DNA from: Pantoea piersonii
Lineage (GTDB): Bacteria > Pseudomonadota > Gammaproteobacteria > Enterobacterales > Enterobacteriaceae
NCBI RefSeq assembly: GCF_003612015.1
Contig: NZ_RARB01000005.1
Location: forward strand, 62,001-126,000
Direction of reading: 5' to 3'
DNA length: 64,000 bases
Position 1 is the stretch's first letter. Every line of letters starts with the position of its first letter. Shown here piece by piece: positions 8,512 to 18,303 of the stretch. Under the pieces are notes generated by a model. That model was not told the DNA's origin. It did not search any database and saw only the letters and a list, made by a program, of their open reading frames with translations. Both the position numbers and the translations under genes were made by a program.

Positions 8512-9720
8512 TCAGGTCTCCAGTTCTACTTTTATCCAGCCCGGCTCGCGCTTGTCGAAAGCCTTGTAGGCCTCAATGACATTCTCGATCGGTTCCTCGT
8601 TGGTCAGGACTTTGGTGGGATCGATTGCGCCGGTACGCGTCAGTTCCAGCAGATAAGGGATATGGGTGTGATGGTTGCAGTTGCCCATTTTGATGGTGAG
8701 ATTTTTGTTCATCGCCTTGCCGATGGGGAAGGTCTCCGCGGTCGGCGGGTAGACGCCGATGATGCTGAGACGGCCCGCTTTTTTCAGGCCGGCGATCGCC
8801 CACTCCAGCGCCTGCGTCGGGGCATCGCCGGGGATCCAGTTGCCGTGTTGCGGATGGGTTTCAGGCGCGACCTGCGCAACCTCCTGCGCGAATTTATCCG
8901 CTTTCTGCTCCGCCTCGGCGCTGGCTGGACCGTGATGGGCATGCTGACTGTCAACGCCGACGGCGTCGATGGCGCAGTCCGCGCCGGTGCCGCCGGTCAG
9001 CTTTTTAATCACCTCAACCGGATCTTCCCGCTCGAAGTTCACCGGGAAAGCGCCCTGACGGCGCGCCATCGCCAGCCGGTCTTCGTGGCTATCCACCGCA
9101 ATGACCCGCGCCGCGCCCATCAGCAGCGCGCTGGCAATGGCGAACTGGCCGACCGGCCCGCAGCCGAACACCACCACAATATCGCCGCGCGTGATATCAG
9201 CCAGTTCGGCACCAAACCAGGCGGTAGGAAAAATGTCGCTGATTAAAATGGCCTGCTCATCCGTTACGTCGTCGGGGATTTTCACCAGCGTATTAGCGGC
9301 GAAGGGGATGCGCGCTTTTTCAGCCTGAAGCCCGTTTACCGGGCCGGTCGCTTTGGGGCCGCCAAAAAAGCAGGTGCCTGCCTCCGGGCCATTGGGGTTG
9401 GCGTTATCGCACTGCGCGGTATGGCCAGCGCGGCAGGGCGGACAAACGCCGCAGGATACCGTCGAACAGACCACCACCCGATCCCCCGGGCTGAAGTTAC
9501 GCACCTCGTCGCCGACCTGCTCTACGATGCCGACCGCCTCATGCCCCAGGATAGTACCGGGCTGCATATCGCTAAAGGTGCCGCGAATAAAATGCAGATC
9601 CGTTCCGCAAATCGCCGAGGCGGTAATTCGAATAACGGCATCGCCCGGTTGTTCAATTTGCGGATCGGGAACGTTATCTAACTGGATATTTCCCACGCCG
9701 TGCCAGACTAATGCTTTCAT
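8512..9720 (-). CDS. Zinc-dependent alcohol dehydrogenase, formaldehyde-dehydrogenase-like
   Basis: 402 residues of the MDR superfamily. Catalytic zinc ligands are Cys in ICGTDLH and the His-Glu pair in GHEAVG. The structural zinc is held by four Cys in 'SCGVCPPCRAGHTAQC'. The Rossmann motif is FGCGPVGQFA. The insert around residues 255-300 and 'DIFPTAWFGAE' match the glutathione-independent formaldehyde dehydrogenase-like branch. It would oxidise an alcohol or aldehyde adduct with NAD(P). GGAGG precedes the start. It is divergent from the formate dehydrogenase operon, so formaldehyde-to-formate chemistry is plausible but inferred. Confidence 0.87.
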   Translation of the reverse strand: MKALVWHGVGNIQLDNVPDPQIEQPGDAVIRITASAICGTDLHFIRGTFSDMQPGTILGHEAVGIVEQVGDEVRNFSPGDRVVVCSTVSCGVCPPCRAGHTAQCDNANPNGPEAGTCFFGGPKATGPVNGLQAEKARIPFAANTLVKIPDDVTDEQAILISDIFPTAWFGAELADITRGDIVVVFGCGPVGQFAIASALLMGAARVIAVDSHEDRLAMARRQGAFPVNFEREDPVEVIKKLTGGTGADCAIDAVGVDSQHAHHGPASAEAEQKADKFAQEVAQVAPETHPQHGNWIPGDAPTQALEWAIAGLKKAGRLSIIGVYPPTAETFPIGKAMNKNLTIKMGNCNHHTHIPYLLELTRTGAIDPTKVLTNEEPIENVIEAYKAFDKREPGWIKVELET

Positions 9721-10062
9721 TATTTACCTCCGCCTCTTGAGTATCGTTTGCTGGAAACCTGTCGAATTAAAAAGTATAGAAAGCGTCAGAAATCCTGCCC
9801 GGCGCATAAATAAACGCAGCGGGTAGCAATGATTAACAATTTTTGAGATCTGCCTCTTAAATTATTTTTTTCCGTTGAAATTACTGGGTTTTTTATGATT
9901 AAACCTCAGCGGAGCGCTGAGGTTTCAGACGTGTTGAGATGTATAAACGAAGCCGTTTTATTGCAGGCCATATAATTGCCGCTAAGCTGAAAACATAACT
10001 TTACATAACAATCAAAGCACGCTGGCAAGATGCCAATTGCAATGTCGATAACGAGGCGTTAA
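9721..10062. other. Intergenic region between divergent dehydrogenase genes
   Basis: 342 bases hold the promoters of the zinc dehydrogenase (leftward) and the formate dehydrogenase operon (rightward). The left part is AT-rich. A perfect 10-bp inverted repeat (AAACCTCAGC / GCTGAGGTTT, loop GGAGC) lies at 9901-9925 with no T-run on either strand. It could be a remnant terminator or a regulatory hairpin. No gene is seen. Confidence 0.5.
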
Positions 10063-13035
10063 ATGTCAGAGAAAACCTGTACCATTATTTATAATGGCGA
10101 ACCCCTGGTAGGCGCCGTTAATCAGCCGTTGATCGACTTTCTCACCGAGCAGGGTAAAAAACTGCCTCATGTTTGTTACCACCCGGCGTTACAGCCGCTG
10201 GAAAGCTGCGATGTTTGCTGGGTGGAAGCCAACGGCGAAAAAGTACGCGGCTGTACGCTACGTACTTTTCAGGGGCTGGAAATCAACAGCGAAGGGGAAT
10301 GGTCACGCGCTGCACAGCAGGAAGGGATGGATCGGATCCTGAATCGGCATGAGCTCTACTGCACGGTTTGCGAACACAACACCGGCGACTGTACGCTGCA
10401 TAACACCGTTGCGGATATGCATATCCCAATCCAGTACTACCCCTACCAGCGCAAACCCACCAGCAAAGACCACTCCAATCCGTTCTATACCTACGATCCT
10501 GACCAGTGCATTCTGTGCGGACGTTGCGTAGAAGCCTGTCAGAACGTTGAAGTGAATGAGACGCTCAGCATCGATTACACCCAGGAGCATCCCCGCGTGC
10601 TGTGGGACGGCGGCACGCAGATTGCGGGATCGAGCTGCGTCAGCTGCGGCCACTGCGTCACGGTTTGCCCCTGCAACGCGCTGCTGGAGAAAACCATGCA
10701 GCCTGACGCGGGACCTTTTACCGCCATGGATGAAGGTCTGAAGCGCCCGATGATCGATTTCGTCAAGTCGCTGGAGAACAGCATCGGCATGGAGCCGATT
10801 ACCGGCATATCCCTGATCGACGACGCGCTGCGCCAGGCGGAGATCAAACGTACCAAAACGGTCTGCACCTATTGCGGCGTGGGCTGCAGTTTCGAAATCT
10901 GGACGCGCGATCGCCATATTCTGAAGGTGCAGCCGGTGGCGGAAGCGCCCGCGAACGGCATCTCCACCTGCGTGAAAGGCAAGTTCGGCTGGGATTTCGT
11001 CAACAGCCCGGAACGCCTGACCACGCCGCTGATCCGCGAAAATGGCCGTTTCCGCCCAGCCAGCTGGGACGAAGCGCTGGATCGCGTGGCCCAGGGGCTG
11101 CGCGACGTGGCGCGCCAGTATGGCGGTGACGCCATCGGTTTTATCGGGTCCAGCAAGGCCAGCAACGAAGAGGCCTACCTTTCTCAAAAAATCGCTCGTC
11201 TGATATTTGGCACCAACAACGTCGATAACTCATCACGCTACTGTCAGAACCCGGCAACCGAAGGGCTGTTCCGCACGGTGGGCTACGGCGGCGATGCGGG
11301 CACCATTCGCGATTTGCAAAAAACCGATCTGATTATCACCGTCGGCAGCAACCTGGCGGAGAACCATCCGGTGATCGCCTCGCATATTAAACAGAGCCAT
11401 AAGCATCGCGGGCAGAAACTGCTGGTGGTGGATCCGCGCCGACATGAAATGGCGGACCGCGCCGACCAGTTCCTGCGCATCAAGCCCGGCACCGATATGG
11501 TGTGGGCGTCCGCCATGGCGAAATATATGTTCGATCACGGCTACGCTGACGAGGCGTTTCTGGCGGAGCGTGTCAACCAGGTGGAGGAGTACCGCGCCTC
11601 GCTGGAACCCTTTACCCTGGCGTTCGCCAGCGAGATTACCGGTCTGAGCGTGGAAGAGCTCACGGCCGCGGCGGAGATGATTGGCCAGGCGCAGAGCGTT
11701 TGCCTGCTGTGGGCGATGGGCATTACCCAGCACAGCCACGGCGCGGACGCCAGTACGGCGCTCTCTAACCTGCTGCTGGTGACCGGCAACTACGGGCGCC
11801 CGGGTACCGGCGGCTATCCGATGCGCGGTCATAACAACGTGCAGGGCGCGAGCGACTTCGGCTGCCTCAGCAACGTTTACCCCGGCTATGAGAAAGTCTC
11901 CGATCCCGCGATACGCGAAAAATGGGCGCGCGCCTGGGGCGTCGCGCCGGAGGCGCTCTCCGACCAGCCCGGCGCCGATAATTTTATGATGGTGCAGCAT
12001 GCGCATGAGGGAAAACTGCGCGCTATGTATATCACCGGCGAAGAGACGGCTTTTTCCGACGCGGACTCCACAAAAGTGCATGAAGCCTTTAGCCGCCTCG
12101 ATTTTATGGTGGTGCAGGATATTTTTATGAGCCGCACTGCCGAATTCGCCGACGTGGTGTTGCCAGGCTGCCCAAGCGTAGAGAAAGAGGGCACCTTCGT
12201 TAATACCGAACGCCGCATCCAGCACTTCTCGCCAGCGATGCCACCGCTGGGCGACAGCCGCCCGGACTGGCAGATTTTCACTGAGCTGGCCGCGCGTCTG
12301 GGTCATCACTGGAACTACCCCAATCCTGGCGCGATTATGGCGGAAGCGGCGAGCATCGCGGAAATTTTCGCGGGTGTCAGCTATGAGCGGCTGGTGGGCT
12401 GGCAGTCGCAAATCTGGCCGGTCAAGCCTGATGGCGAGAGCACGCCGCTGCTCTATACCGACAAATTCAAGTTCCCGGACGGCAAGGCGCGCCTCTACCC
12501 GCTGAGCTGGCAGCCGCCGATGGAAGAGGCGGACGCGGAATACGATCTGATGCTGGATAACGGCCGCATGCTGGAACATTTCCAGTCCACTAATCAGACT
12601 GGCAGAGGCGGCCGCATGATGTCGCTGTCGCCTAACTGGTTTGTGGAGATTTCGCCGCAGCTGGCGCAGGCGCGCGGCCTGCAAGAGGGCGAATGGGTCG
12701 CGCTTAAGTCCAGGCGCGGAACGGTAGAGGTGCCGGTCGTGGTCACCGATCGCGTAGCGGGTAACGTGCTGTTTATTCCTATTCACCACGGCAAACCTGG
12801 CGTCAACGGCCTGACCGGCGAACATCACGATCCCGACGTCAACACCCCGGCTTATAAAGAGATCGCCGTCAGCATGACGAAACTGACGCGTACGCCGCAG
12901 CCGAATCCTATTCCGCGACATAATTTCCGCCACGGCCAGCGCACGCCGCTGGATCATTTGCCTGTTGAGCAGAAGTGGCAGCAGGAAGGCTATCTTCAGC
13001 CGCCTGAACATGTAGAACACCCGGAGAAATTCTGA
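10063..13035 (+). CDS. fdhF: Formate dehydrogenase catalytic subunit, NuoG-like N-terminus, Cys active site
   Basis: 990 residues, cytoplasmic, no Tat signal. Order: a [2Fe-2S] domain (Cys38, 49, 52, 64), a His-Cys cluster (His96, Cys100, 103, 110), two [4Fe-4S] sites (Cys149/152/155 with Cys159; Cys192/195/198 with Cys202), the molybdopterin-domain [4Fe-4S] (Cys268, 271, 275, 303), then the bis-MGD domains. The active-site residue is Cys394 in SRYCQNP, followed by Gln rather than the His of classical enzymes. This matches the Bacillus YjgC/YrhE type that pairs with a DUF1641 subunit. It oxidises formate to CO2. A DUF1641 gene overlaps its stop by one base and cytochrome bd genes follow. Confidence 0.92.
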   Translation: MSEKTCTIIYNGEPLVGAVNQPLIDFLTEQGKKLPHVCYHPALQPLESCDVCWVEANGEKVRGCTLRTFQGLEINSEGEWSRAAQQEGMDRILNRHELYCTVCEHNTGDCTLHNTVADMHIPIQYYPYQRKPTSKDHSNPFYTYDPDQCILCGRCVEACQNVEVNETLSIDYTQEHPRVLWDGGTQIAGSSCVSCGHCVTVCPCNALLEKTMQPDAGPFTAMDEGLKRPMIDFVKSLENSIGMEPITGISLIDDALRQAEIKRTKTVCTYCGVGCSFEIWTRDRHILKVQPVAEAPANGISTCVKGKFGWDFVNSPERLTTPLIRENGRFRPASWDEALDRVAQGLRDVARQYGGDAIGFIGSSKASNEEAYLSQKIARLIFGTNNVDNSSRYCQNPATEGLFRTVGYGGDAGTIRDLQKTDLIITVGSNLAENHPVIASHIKQSHKHRGQKLLVVDPRRHEMADRADQFLRIKPGTDMVWASAMAKYMFDHGYADEAFLAERVNQVEEYRASLEPFTLAFASEITGLSVEELTAAAEMIGQAQSVCLLWAMGITQHSHGADASTALSNLLLVTGNYGRPGTGGYPMRGHNNVQGASDFGCLSNVYPGYEKVSDPAIREKWARAWGVAPEALSDQPGADNFMMVQHAHEGKLRAMYITGEETAFSDADSTKVHEAFSRLDFMVVQDIFMSRTAEFADVVLPGCPSVEKEGTFVNTERRIQHFSPAMPPLGDSRPDWQIFTELAARLGHHWNYPNPGAIMAEAASIAEIFAGVSYERLVGWQSQIWPVKPDGESTPLLYTDKFKFPDGKARLYPLSWQPPMEEADAEYDLMLDNGRMLEHFQSTNQTGRGGRMMSLSPNWFVEISPQLAQARGLQEGEWVALKSRRGTVEVPVVVTDRVAGNVLFIPIHHGKPGVNGLTGEHHDPDVNTPAYKEIAVSMTKLTRTPQPNPIPRHNFRHGQRTPLDHLPVEQKWQQEGYLQPPEHVEHPEKF

Positions 13036-13523
13036 TGGCCGAACGACTTTCCTATTCCGTACCGCCGACGCGCACCGAGAAAACCGCTCAGGAAGCGATG
13101 GATGAGCTGGTGGAAAACCTGCATAAGCATGGTTTTCTGCGCCTGGCTAACGACGCGATCAAAGCCAATAACGATATCGGCAAAATTCTGGTTTCCGGGC
13201 TAAACCGACCGGGCACGCAGAGCGCGATTCAAAATCTTTCGCTGATAATGATGACGCTGAGCACCATTCCACCGGAGCGGCTTAACCATATTTTGCTGGC
13301 GGTACGCGACGCGGCGATGGCGATGAAGCCCGCCAGCGACGAAACGCAGCAGCAGTCTCACGCCGCGCCCGGCATTCGCGGCGTGCTGCATCTGCTGAAT
13401 GATGAAAAATTGTGGCAGGGGTTGCGGCCGTTGTTCGCCGCGCTGGAGGCATTCTCAGCCGGTATGCAGCGCGAGGAGGAGAAGCCGATCACCCGCTATA
13501 GCGGAAAGCCGAGCAATGAGTAA
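13035..13523 (+). CDS. DUF1641-family partner subunit of formate dehydrogenase
   Basis: 162 residues. The core around residues 25-80 (MDELVENLHKHGFLRLANDA, then NDIGKILVSGLNRP) is the DUF1641 pattern seen in Bacillus YjgD. From memory, these proteins partner a YjgC-type formate dehydrogenase and link it to the membrane quinone pool (ForE-type role). The gene overlaps the catalytic subunit by one base and the oxidase subunit by eight, so all four genes are translationally coupled. No clear membrane helix is seen. Confidence 0.8.
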   Translation: MAERLSYSVPPTRTEKTAQEAMDELVENLHKHGFLRLANDAIKANNDIGKILVSGLNRPGTQSAIQNLSLIMMTLSTIPPERLNHILLAVRDAAMAMKPASDETQQQSHAAPGIRGVLHLLNDEKLWQGLRPLFAALEAFSAGMQREEEKPITRYSGKPSNE

Positions 13524-14883
13524 CGCCGAGTGGGTGCTGCTGCTGTCGCGCGGCCAGTTCGCGCTCACAATGGGAATGCATATTACGCTGGCTGCGCTGA
13601 CGCTCGGGCTGTCGCCCTTTTTGCTCTGGTTCGAGGCGCGCTGGCTGTGGGGAAAGCAGCCGGGCGCGCGTGAGGCGCTGCACTTCTGGCTAAAGGTCTT
13701 TGCGCTGACGGTGGCGGTCGGCGCGGTGTCCGGCGTGGTGATGGAGGTGCAGTTCGGCACCCACTGGTCAGGACTGTCGCAAAAAGTCGGCGGCGTGATT
13801 GGCCCGCTGCTGTTCTATGAAGTGCTGGTGGCGTTTTTTCTTGAATCGGGGCTGACCGGCGTAATGCTGTTCGGTATGGGAAAAATCAGGCCGGGCATAC
13901 ATTTTATCGTTACCTGCTTCGTGACCCTCGGCGCGCTGCTGAGCGCTTTCTGGATCCTGGCCGCCAACTCCTGGCTTCAGACGCCGACCGGCTTTACGCG
14001 TGACGAGAGCGGGCGGTTTTTGCCGGAGAGCTGGACGATGGTGCTCTCCGCGCCTTCGTTCCCTTTTCGCTTCAGCCATATGCTGCTGGCCTCGCTAATC
14101 GCGGTGGCTTTTATGATAGCGGGCGTCGCCGCGCGCCGTTTGCTGCTCAACATGCAGGAGCAGGCGGCGCGTCGCATGCTGACTGCCGCGCTGTCCTTTA
14201 CGCTGGTGGCGGTGCCGTTACAAATTGTCGTCGGCGATCTGCACGGTGAGAATACACTGGCGCATCAGCCTGCCAAGCTGGCGGCGATTGAGGGCAGCTG
14301 GCATCAGCCTGCGGCTAACGACGGCGAGCCGCTGCGGCTGTTCGCCTGGCCCGATCAGCAGGCGCAGCGCAACCGGCTCGAGCTGGCGATCCCCGATATC
14401 GCTTCGCTCTATCTGCGGCATAACCTCTCCGGCCATATCAAAAGCCTGAGCGAATTTGATCCCCAGACGATACCGCCGGTCGCGCCGGTGTTTTTCGCCT
14501 TTCGCTTGATGGTGGGGCTCGGCGTGGTGATGCTGCTCGCCAGCATCGTGGCAAACGTGCAGCACTGGCGCGGTCGGCTGACCCGCTCGCGGCGCTTGTT
14601 GAACATGCTGGTATGGCTGTCGCCAGCGGGCTTCATCGCCATGCTTTCCGGCTGGCTGGTGACGGAAATTGGCCGTCAGCCCTGGACGGTCTATGGCATG
14701 CTGCGTACCGCGGACAGCATCTCAGCGCTGTCGCTCTCGACGACCGTAGCGATACTCGCCGCCATTATCGTGATTTACGCTCTCAGTTTTGCACTGGGGC
14801 TGCGCTATCTGCTGCGGCTGATCTCTTCACCACTGCAGCCGAAGGGTGACGTTGTCACGCAGGAGATCAGGACTTCGCCATGA
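13516..14883 (+). CDS. cydA: Cytochrome bd-type quinol oxidase subunit I
   Basis: 455 residues from the ATG at 13516. The same frame is open further upstream, but those residues are out-of-frame DUF1641 sequence. Family features: N-terminal 'RGQFALTMGMHITLAAL' with a heme-ligand His, 'SGVVMEVQFGTHWSG' with the conserved Glu, a second heme His in RFSHMLLAS, and GRQPWTVYGMLRT near the C-terminus. The Q-loop is short, as in CIO-type enzymes. It oxidises quinol and reduces O2 in the inner membrane. Coupling to formate dehydrogenase genes suggests a dedicated terminal oxidase. Confidence 0.92.
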   Translation: MSNAEWVLLLSRGQFALTMGMHITLAALTLGLSPFLLWFEARWLWGKQPGAREALHFWLKVFALTVAVGAVSGVVMEVQFGTHWSGLSQKVGGVIGPLLFYEVLVAFFLESGLTGVMLFGMGKIRPGIHFIVTCFVTLGALLSAFWILAANSWLQTPTGFTRDESGRFLPESWTMVLSAPSFPFRFSHMLLASLIAVAFMIAGVAARRLLLNMQEQAARRMLTAALSFTLVAVPLQIVVGDLHGENTLAHQPAKLAAIEGSWHQPAANDGEPLRLFAWPDQQAQRNRLELAIPDIASLYLRHNLSGHIKSLSEFDPQTIPPVAPVFFAFRLMVGLGVVMLLASIVANVQHWRGRLTRSRRLLNMLVWLSPAGFIAMLSGWLVTEIGRQPWTVYGMLRTADSISALSLSTTVAILAAIIVIYALSFALGLRYLLRLISSPLQPKGDVVTQEIRTSP

Positions 14884-15824
14884 CTATCGCTGACTTCGCT
14901 GCGCTGGCGCTGCTGCTTTCCATGCTGATCTACGTGCTGCTCGACGGCACCGATCTCGGCGTCGGCATACTCTTTCTCTGGTTTCGCGAAGAGTCGCAGC
15001 GTAAGCGCATGGTGGACAGCATTCTGCCCATCTGGGATGCCAATGAAACCTGGCTGGTGCTGCTGGCGGGCGGCATGTTCGCGCTTTTTCCCACGGTTTA
15101 CAGCCTGCTGTTCAACACGCTGTGCGGACCGGTTTTCGCGATGGTGCTGGCGCTGTTTCTGCGCGGGCTGGCGCTGGAATATCGGGCGCAGGCACAGGAA
15201 GCGTTTCGCCACTGGCTGGATCGGCTGATGTGCGCCAGCTCGGCGCTGGCGGCTTTTCTTCAGGGCTGGTGCGCAGGCGTGGTGTTCGGCGCAGAGCCGC
15301 ATCGCGGGCTGGAGATCGGTTTCTCGCTGACGCCGTTGCTGTGCGGTCTGGGGCTGGTGGTGATCTATGTGTTGCTCGGCTGCTGCTGGATCCGCTGGCG
15401 CATCGGCGAGGATGTCGAGGAGAAGGCCAGCCCGCTGGCCTGGCTGTGCTGGGTGCTTTCGCTGGTGCTGTTTCTGTCGGTGATGCTGCTTAACCACGAT
15501 ATCTGGATAACCGCCTGGCAGCGCTGGCCCGGCAAGATCGCCGTCGCGCTGATTTTGCTTCTGTGGCTGGCCCAGCTGGTCGCGCTGTGGCGCGGTCGGG
15601 CGACATGGCAGCTGGCGCTGACGCTGGGCCTGATCGCCGCGGTGTTCGCTGGCGTCGCCTGCGGTTTTTATCCCTGGCTCATTCCCTGGCAGCAGGATCT
15701 GCATCACAGCGCCGCTCCAGCGGCTACACAACTTTTTGTGCTGATCGGCACTCTCATTATTATGCCGCTGACGCTGCTCTATCACAGCTGGGCTTTTTGG
15801 GTGTTTCGCGGCAAGGTGCGCTAA
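14880..15824 (+). CDS. cydB: Cytochrome bd-type quinol oxidase subunit II
   Basis: 314 residues with about eight to nine membrane helices. Family motifs are '[13 protein letters not shown]' and [20 protein letters not shown] in the first 70 residues. It starts four bases inside the subunit I stop. No CydX-like small gene follows; instead the stop overlaps that of the convergent clcA by four bases. It is shorter than E. coli CydB (379), in line with the CIO-like branch. Confidence 0.92.
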   Translation: MTIADFAALALLLSMLIYVLLDGTDLGVGILFLWFREESQRKRMVDSILPIWDANETWLVLLAGGMFALFPTVYSLLFNTLCGPVFAMVLALFLRGLALEYRAQAQEAFRHWLDRLMCASSALAAFLQGWCAGVVFGAEPHRGLEIGFSLTPLLCGLGLVVIYVLLGCCWIRWRIGEDVEEKASPLAWLCWVLSLVLFLSVMLLNHDIWITAWQRWPGKIAVALILLLWLAQLVALWRGRATWQLALTLGLIAAVFAGVACGFYPWLIPWQQDLHHSAAPAATQLFVLIGTLIIMPLTLLYHSWAFWVFRGKVR

Positions 15825-17218
15825 GCCTTGCCGCTCTCCGCCTGCTGGCGCGCCAGGGTTCGTGCCAGAATAGAGGAGTAGAGCGGTTTGCCGCCGAGAA
15901 ACTGCGCCAGCAGCGTCGCGCCCAGCCCGGTGACGATCATCGGCAAGATCAGCTGATAGTTATCGGTCATCTCCAGCACCAGCACGATGCCGGTCAGCGG
16001 CGCGCGCACCGAGGCGGCGAGCAGCGCGCCCATTCCGGCAATAGCGAAGGTGGCGGGTTGCAGATGGTAGAGCGGAAAAATGTCCGCCATCAGCACGCCG
16101 AACGCGGTGCCCAGCACGGTGCCGAGTGCCAGCATCGGCGCGAAAATACCGCCTGGCGCGCCAGAGCTGAAGCAGAGCAGTGTGGTAAACAGTCTCACCG
16201 CAAAAATTACCAGCAGCACGCCGAACGTGTAGTGGCCGCCCGTCGCCTGCGGAATAAGTTCGAATCCGCCGCCGGTGCCCGGCGCGAACCACAGCGCCAG
16301 CAGACCACAGCCGCCGCCCAGCAGGCCGCCCGTCGCGACCGCGCGCCAGATGCGCCCGGCATAGAGGCGGGCAAACGTATCCTGAAAGAGAAAAATCAAC
16401 CGGTTAAGCAGTACACCCACCATGCCGAACAGCATACCCAGCACCAGATAAAGCCACAGCGTCTCGACCGGCGCGTCCGCCAGTTTCCCTACGGAGATAA
16501 CCGGATGCGCGCCGTTGAACAGGCGAAACACAATGCTTGCCATAATGACGCCGGTAAAGACCGCTTTGATTGAGATAAGGTTGTAGCGAAACTGCGGGCG
16601 CATCTCTTCAATAATAAAGAGTATGCCCGCCAGCGGCGCGTTAAACGCCGCCGCCAGCCCGGCCGCCGCGCCGGTCGCCAGCAGGGAATGGCGCGCTTCG
16701 TCGCTGCGAATGCGCAGCATATCGAGCACCATACGGCCGATATTGCCGCCAAGCTGCACCGTCGGCCCTTCGCGCCCCAGCACCATACCCGCGCCGAGCG
16801 TTCCCATCCCGCCAAAGAATTTTACCGGGATGACGCGCCACCAGCGCACCGGGCGCAGCTCTTCCAGCGCGCCTTCAATTTCGGGAATGCCGGAGCCTGC
16901 CGCTTCCGGGGCGAAACGCCGCACGAGGAAATAACCAGCCATTGCCAGCAGCGCGGAGAGCGAGAACGCCAGCGCCCAGAGTGTCCAGCCAGAGTGCAGC
17001 GCCGGAGCGGCCACCGACATTCGCCAGTGTTGCACCCAGCTGACCGCTTTAGCGAACGCGCTGCCGACCAGCCCGACGATGATGCCGACCAGCGCGGCGG
17101 AAATAAGCACCGCGACAGGCGTTTTATCGCGATTGAGCAACGCCCGGAACATGCGATTGCGTGCCGGGATCGACTGGGGAACATTAACTGAGGAGTGTGC
17201 TTCGTTGTTCACAATCAT
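15821..17218 (-). CDS. clcA: H+/Cl- exchange transporter ClcA
   Basis: 465 residues, close to E. coli ClcA (473). Chloride-coordinating motifs GSGIPEIEG and [14 protein letters not shown] are intact, including the gating Glu in GREGP. The proton-path Glu is present in FIIEEMRPQ and the C-terminal Tyr in KPLYSSILA. It is a dimeric inner-membrane antiporter that in E. coli supports extreme acid resistance. Its 3' end overlaps cydB convergently. The ribosome site is weak, so the first few residues are uncertain. Confidence 0.93.
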   Translation of the reverse strand: MIVNNEAHSSVNVPQSIPARNRMFRALLNRDKTPVAVLISAALVGIIVGLVGSAFAKAVSWVQHWRMSVAAPALHSGWTLWALAFSLSALLAMAGYFLVRRFAPEAAGSGIPEIEGALEELRPVRWWRVIPVKFFGGMGTLGAGMVLGREGPTVQLGGNIGRMVLDMLRIRSDEARHSLLATGAAAGLAAAFNAPLAGILFIIEEMRPQFRYNLISIKAVFTGVIMASIVFRLFNGAHPVISVGKLADAPVETLWLYLVLGMLFGMVGVLLNRLIFLFQDTFARLYAGRIWRAVATGGLLGGGCGLLALWFAPGTGGGFELIPQATGGHYTFGVLLVIFAVRLFTTLLCFSSGAPGGIFAPMLALGTVLGTAFGVLMADIFPLYHLQPATFAIAGMGALLAASVRAPLTGIVLVLEMTDNYQLILPMIVTGLGATLLAQFLGGKPLYSSILARTLARQQAESGKA

Positions 17219-17315
17219 TCACTGCTGCGAAAAAAAGGGGCTTAAGTGTACTGCAATCCCCTTTTTCCGTCCCGCGTTGAGATCATCTGATTCTTAACGA
17301 AGCGTGACAAGGCGG

Positions 17316-17993
17316 CTATTCCGCTTCGGCCGCCTCCTCAATCATCTCCTCGCCCTGATTATGGATATTCCCCACCTTTTTCGTCACCGGATGCCAGCGA
17401 AACGCCTTCTCAGGCAGCGCCGCTTCTTCCGCGACTTGTTGCGCACGCTCCGGGGAGGTGTCCGCGCTCAGCCACTCTTCTACCGCGTCGGGGCGCAGCA
17501 CCAGCGGGCGGCGGTCGTGAATATCCACCATGCCTTTGTTGCTGGCTGCGGTAACGATGACAAAGCCCTCATGGCCATGATCTTTATCGAAGGGCGCTTT
17601 GCCAATGGCGGCGAAGAAAAGCGGCTCTTGCTGCTGGTGATAGATAAAATAGGGCTGTTTGCGGTCACCCTCTTTTTTCCATTCAAACCAGCCGTCGGCC
17701 GGTACAACCGCGCGGCCATGGTGCCACAGCGGCTTAAACATGCGCCCGGTCGGCGCGGTTTCGCTGCGCGCATTAATCAGCGGCTGTTTATGCCACCATT
17801 CCGGGCCGTAACCCCAGAAAACCGGATCGAGATGGAAATGTTCGTCACGCATATTAAGCAACAGCACGCGGGTGCCTGGCGCGACGTTGTAGCGAGCGAC
17901 AGGTTCGGGGTCGTAAATCAGTTCGTCGTCTTCAATGCCGAGTGCGTCAAAATAGGCGTTCCGGCTGCGATATTGCGCAAAGCGTCCACACAT
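17316..17993 (-). CDS. yedK: SOS response-associated peptidase / abasic-site shield YedK (HMCES family)
   Basis: 225 residues. The start is the second of two nearby ATGs, because GGAGGT lies seven bases before it and because the catalytic Cys must be residue 2 (MCGRFAQ) to become N-terminal after Met removal. Other conserved segments are RYNVAPGT, 'INARSETAPTGRMFKPLW', ADGWFEWK and HDRRPLVL. The Cys forms a thiazolidine crosslink with abasic sites in single-stranded DNA. No LexA-like box is obvious upstream. Confidence 0.93.
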   Translation of the reverse strand: MCGRFAQYRSRNAYFDALGIEDDELIYDPEPVARYNVAPGTRVLLLNMRDEHFHLDPVFWGYGPEWWHKQPLINARSETAPTGRMFKPLWHHGRAVVPADGWFEWKKEGDRKQPYFIYHQQQEPLFFAAIGKAPFDKDHGHEGFVIVTAASNKGMVDIHDRRPLVLRPDAVEEWLSADTSPERAQQVAEEAALPEKAFRWHPVTKKVGNIHNQGEEMIEEAAEAE

Positions 17994-18303
17994 AGTCATT
18001 ACCTCCGCTGTTAAGCATAGCTCTATCTCCGGTCGCGTTTTAATTCCGCATAAAAAGTAACAGGTATCGCCGCGATGGATAAAAGCGTGGTCGTAAAGGT
18101 GGATGGATGGCGACAGGTTAAAACTCTCCGTAAAGCGATGTCGTAAAAATAAGCTGACGCGCGATTTACCCTTTATTTGTGATGCGATCGACTGTTAAAC
18201 GAAGCGCAGGGCGGCTGGCTAAAATCTATTTCTCCTCTTCGCCAGGAATTACCCCCGAAAAGTGACTATCCTTCTATTAAATAAATGACTTTCAGGAGGG
18301 AAG
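17994..18303. other. Intergenic region upstream of yedK and the small membrane gene
   Basis: About 310 bases between divergent genes. It should hold the leftward yedK promoter and the rightward promoter of the 57-residue gene. An open 23-codon frame at 18075-18146 has no ribosome site. I see no repeats or RNA gene. Confidence 0.4.

Noticed and set aside
9901-9925. Perfect hairpin as a terminator
   Set aside because: No T-run on either strand and it lies between two divergent starts, so a terminator function is not supported.
11233-13020. Long minus-strand open frame opposite the formate dehydrogenase gene
   Set aside because: It is the antisense shadow of a GC-rich gene with clear iron-sulfur and molybdopterin motifs; the translation is Arg/His/Ala-rich with no domain pattern.
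13399-13515. N-terminal extension of the cytochrome bd subunit I frame
   Set aside because: These codons lie out of frame inside the DUF1641 gene; the ATG at 13516 gives the normal subunit I N-terminus.
15563-16573. Plus-strand frame across the cydB end and antisense of clcA
   Set aside because: Low-complexity Gln/Arg/His composition and overlap with two confident genes mark it as a shadow frame.
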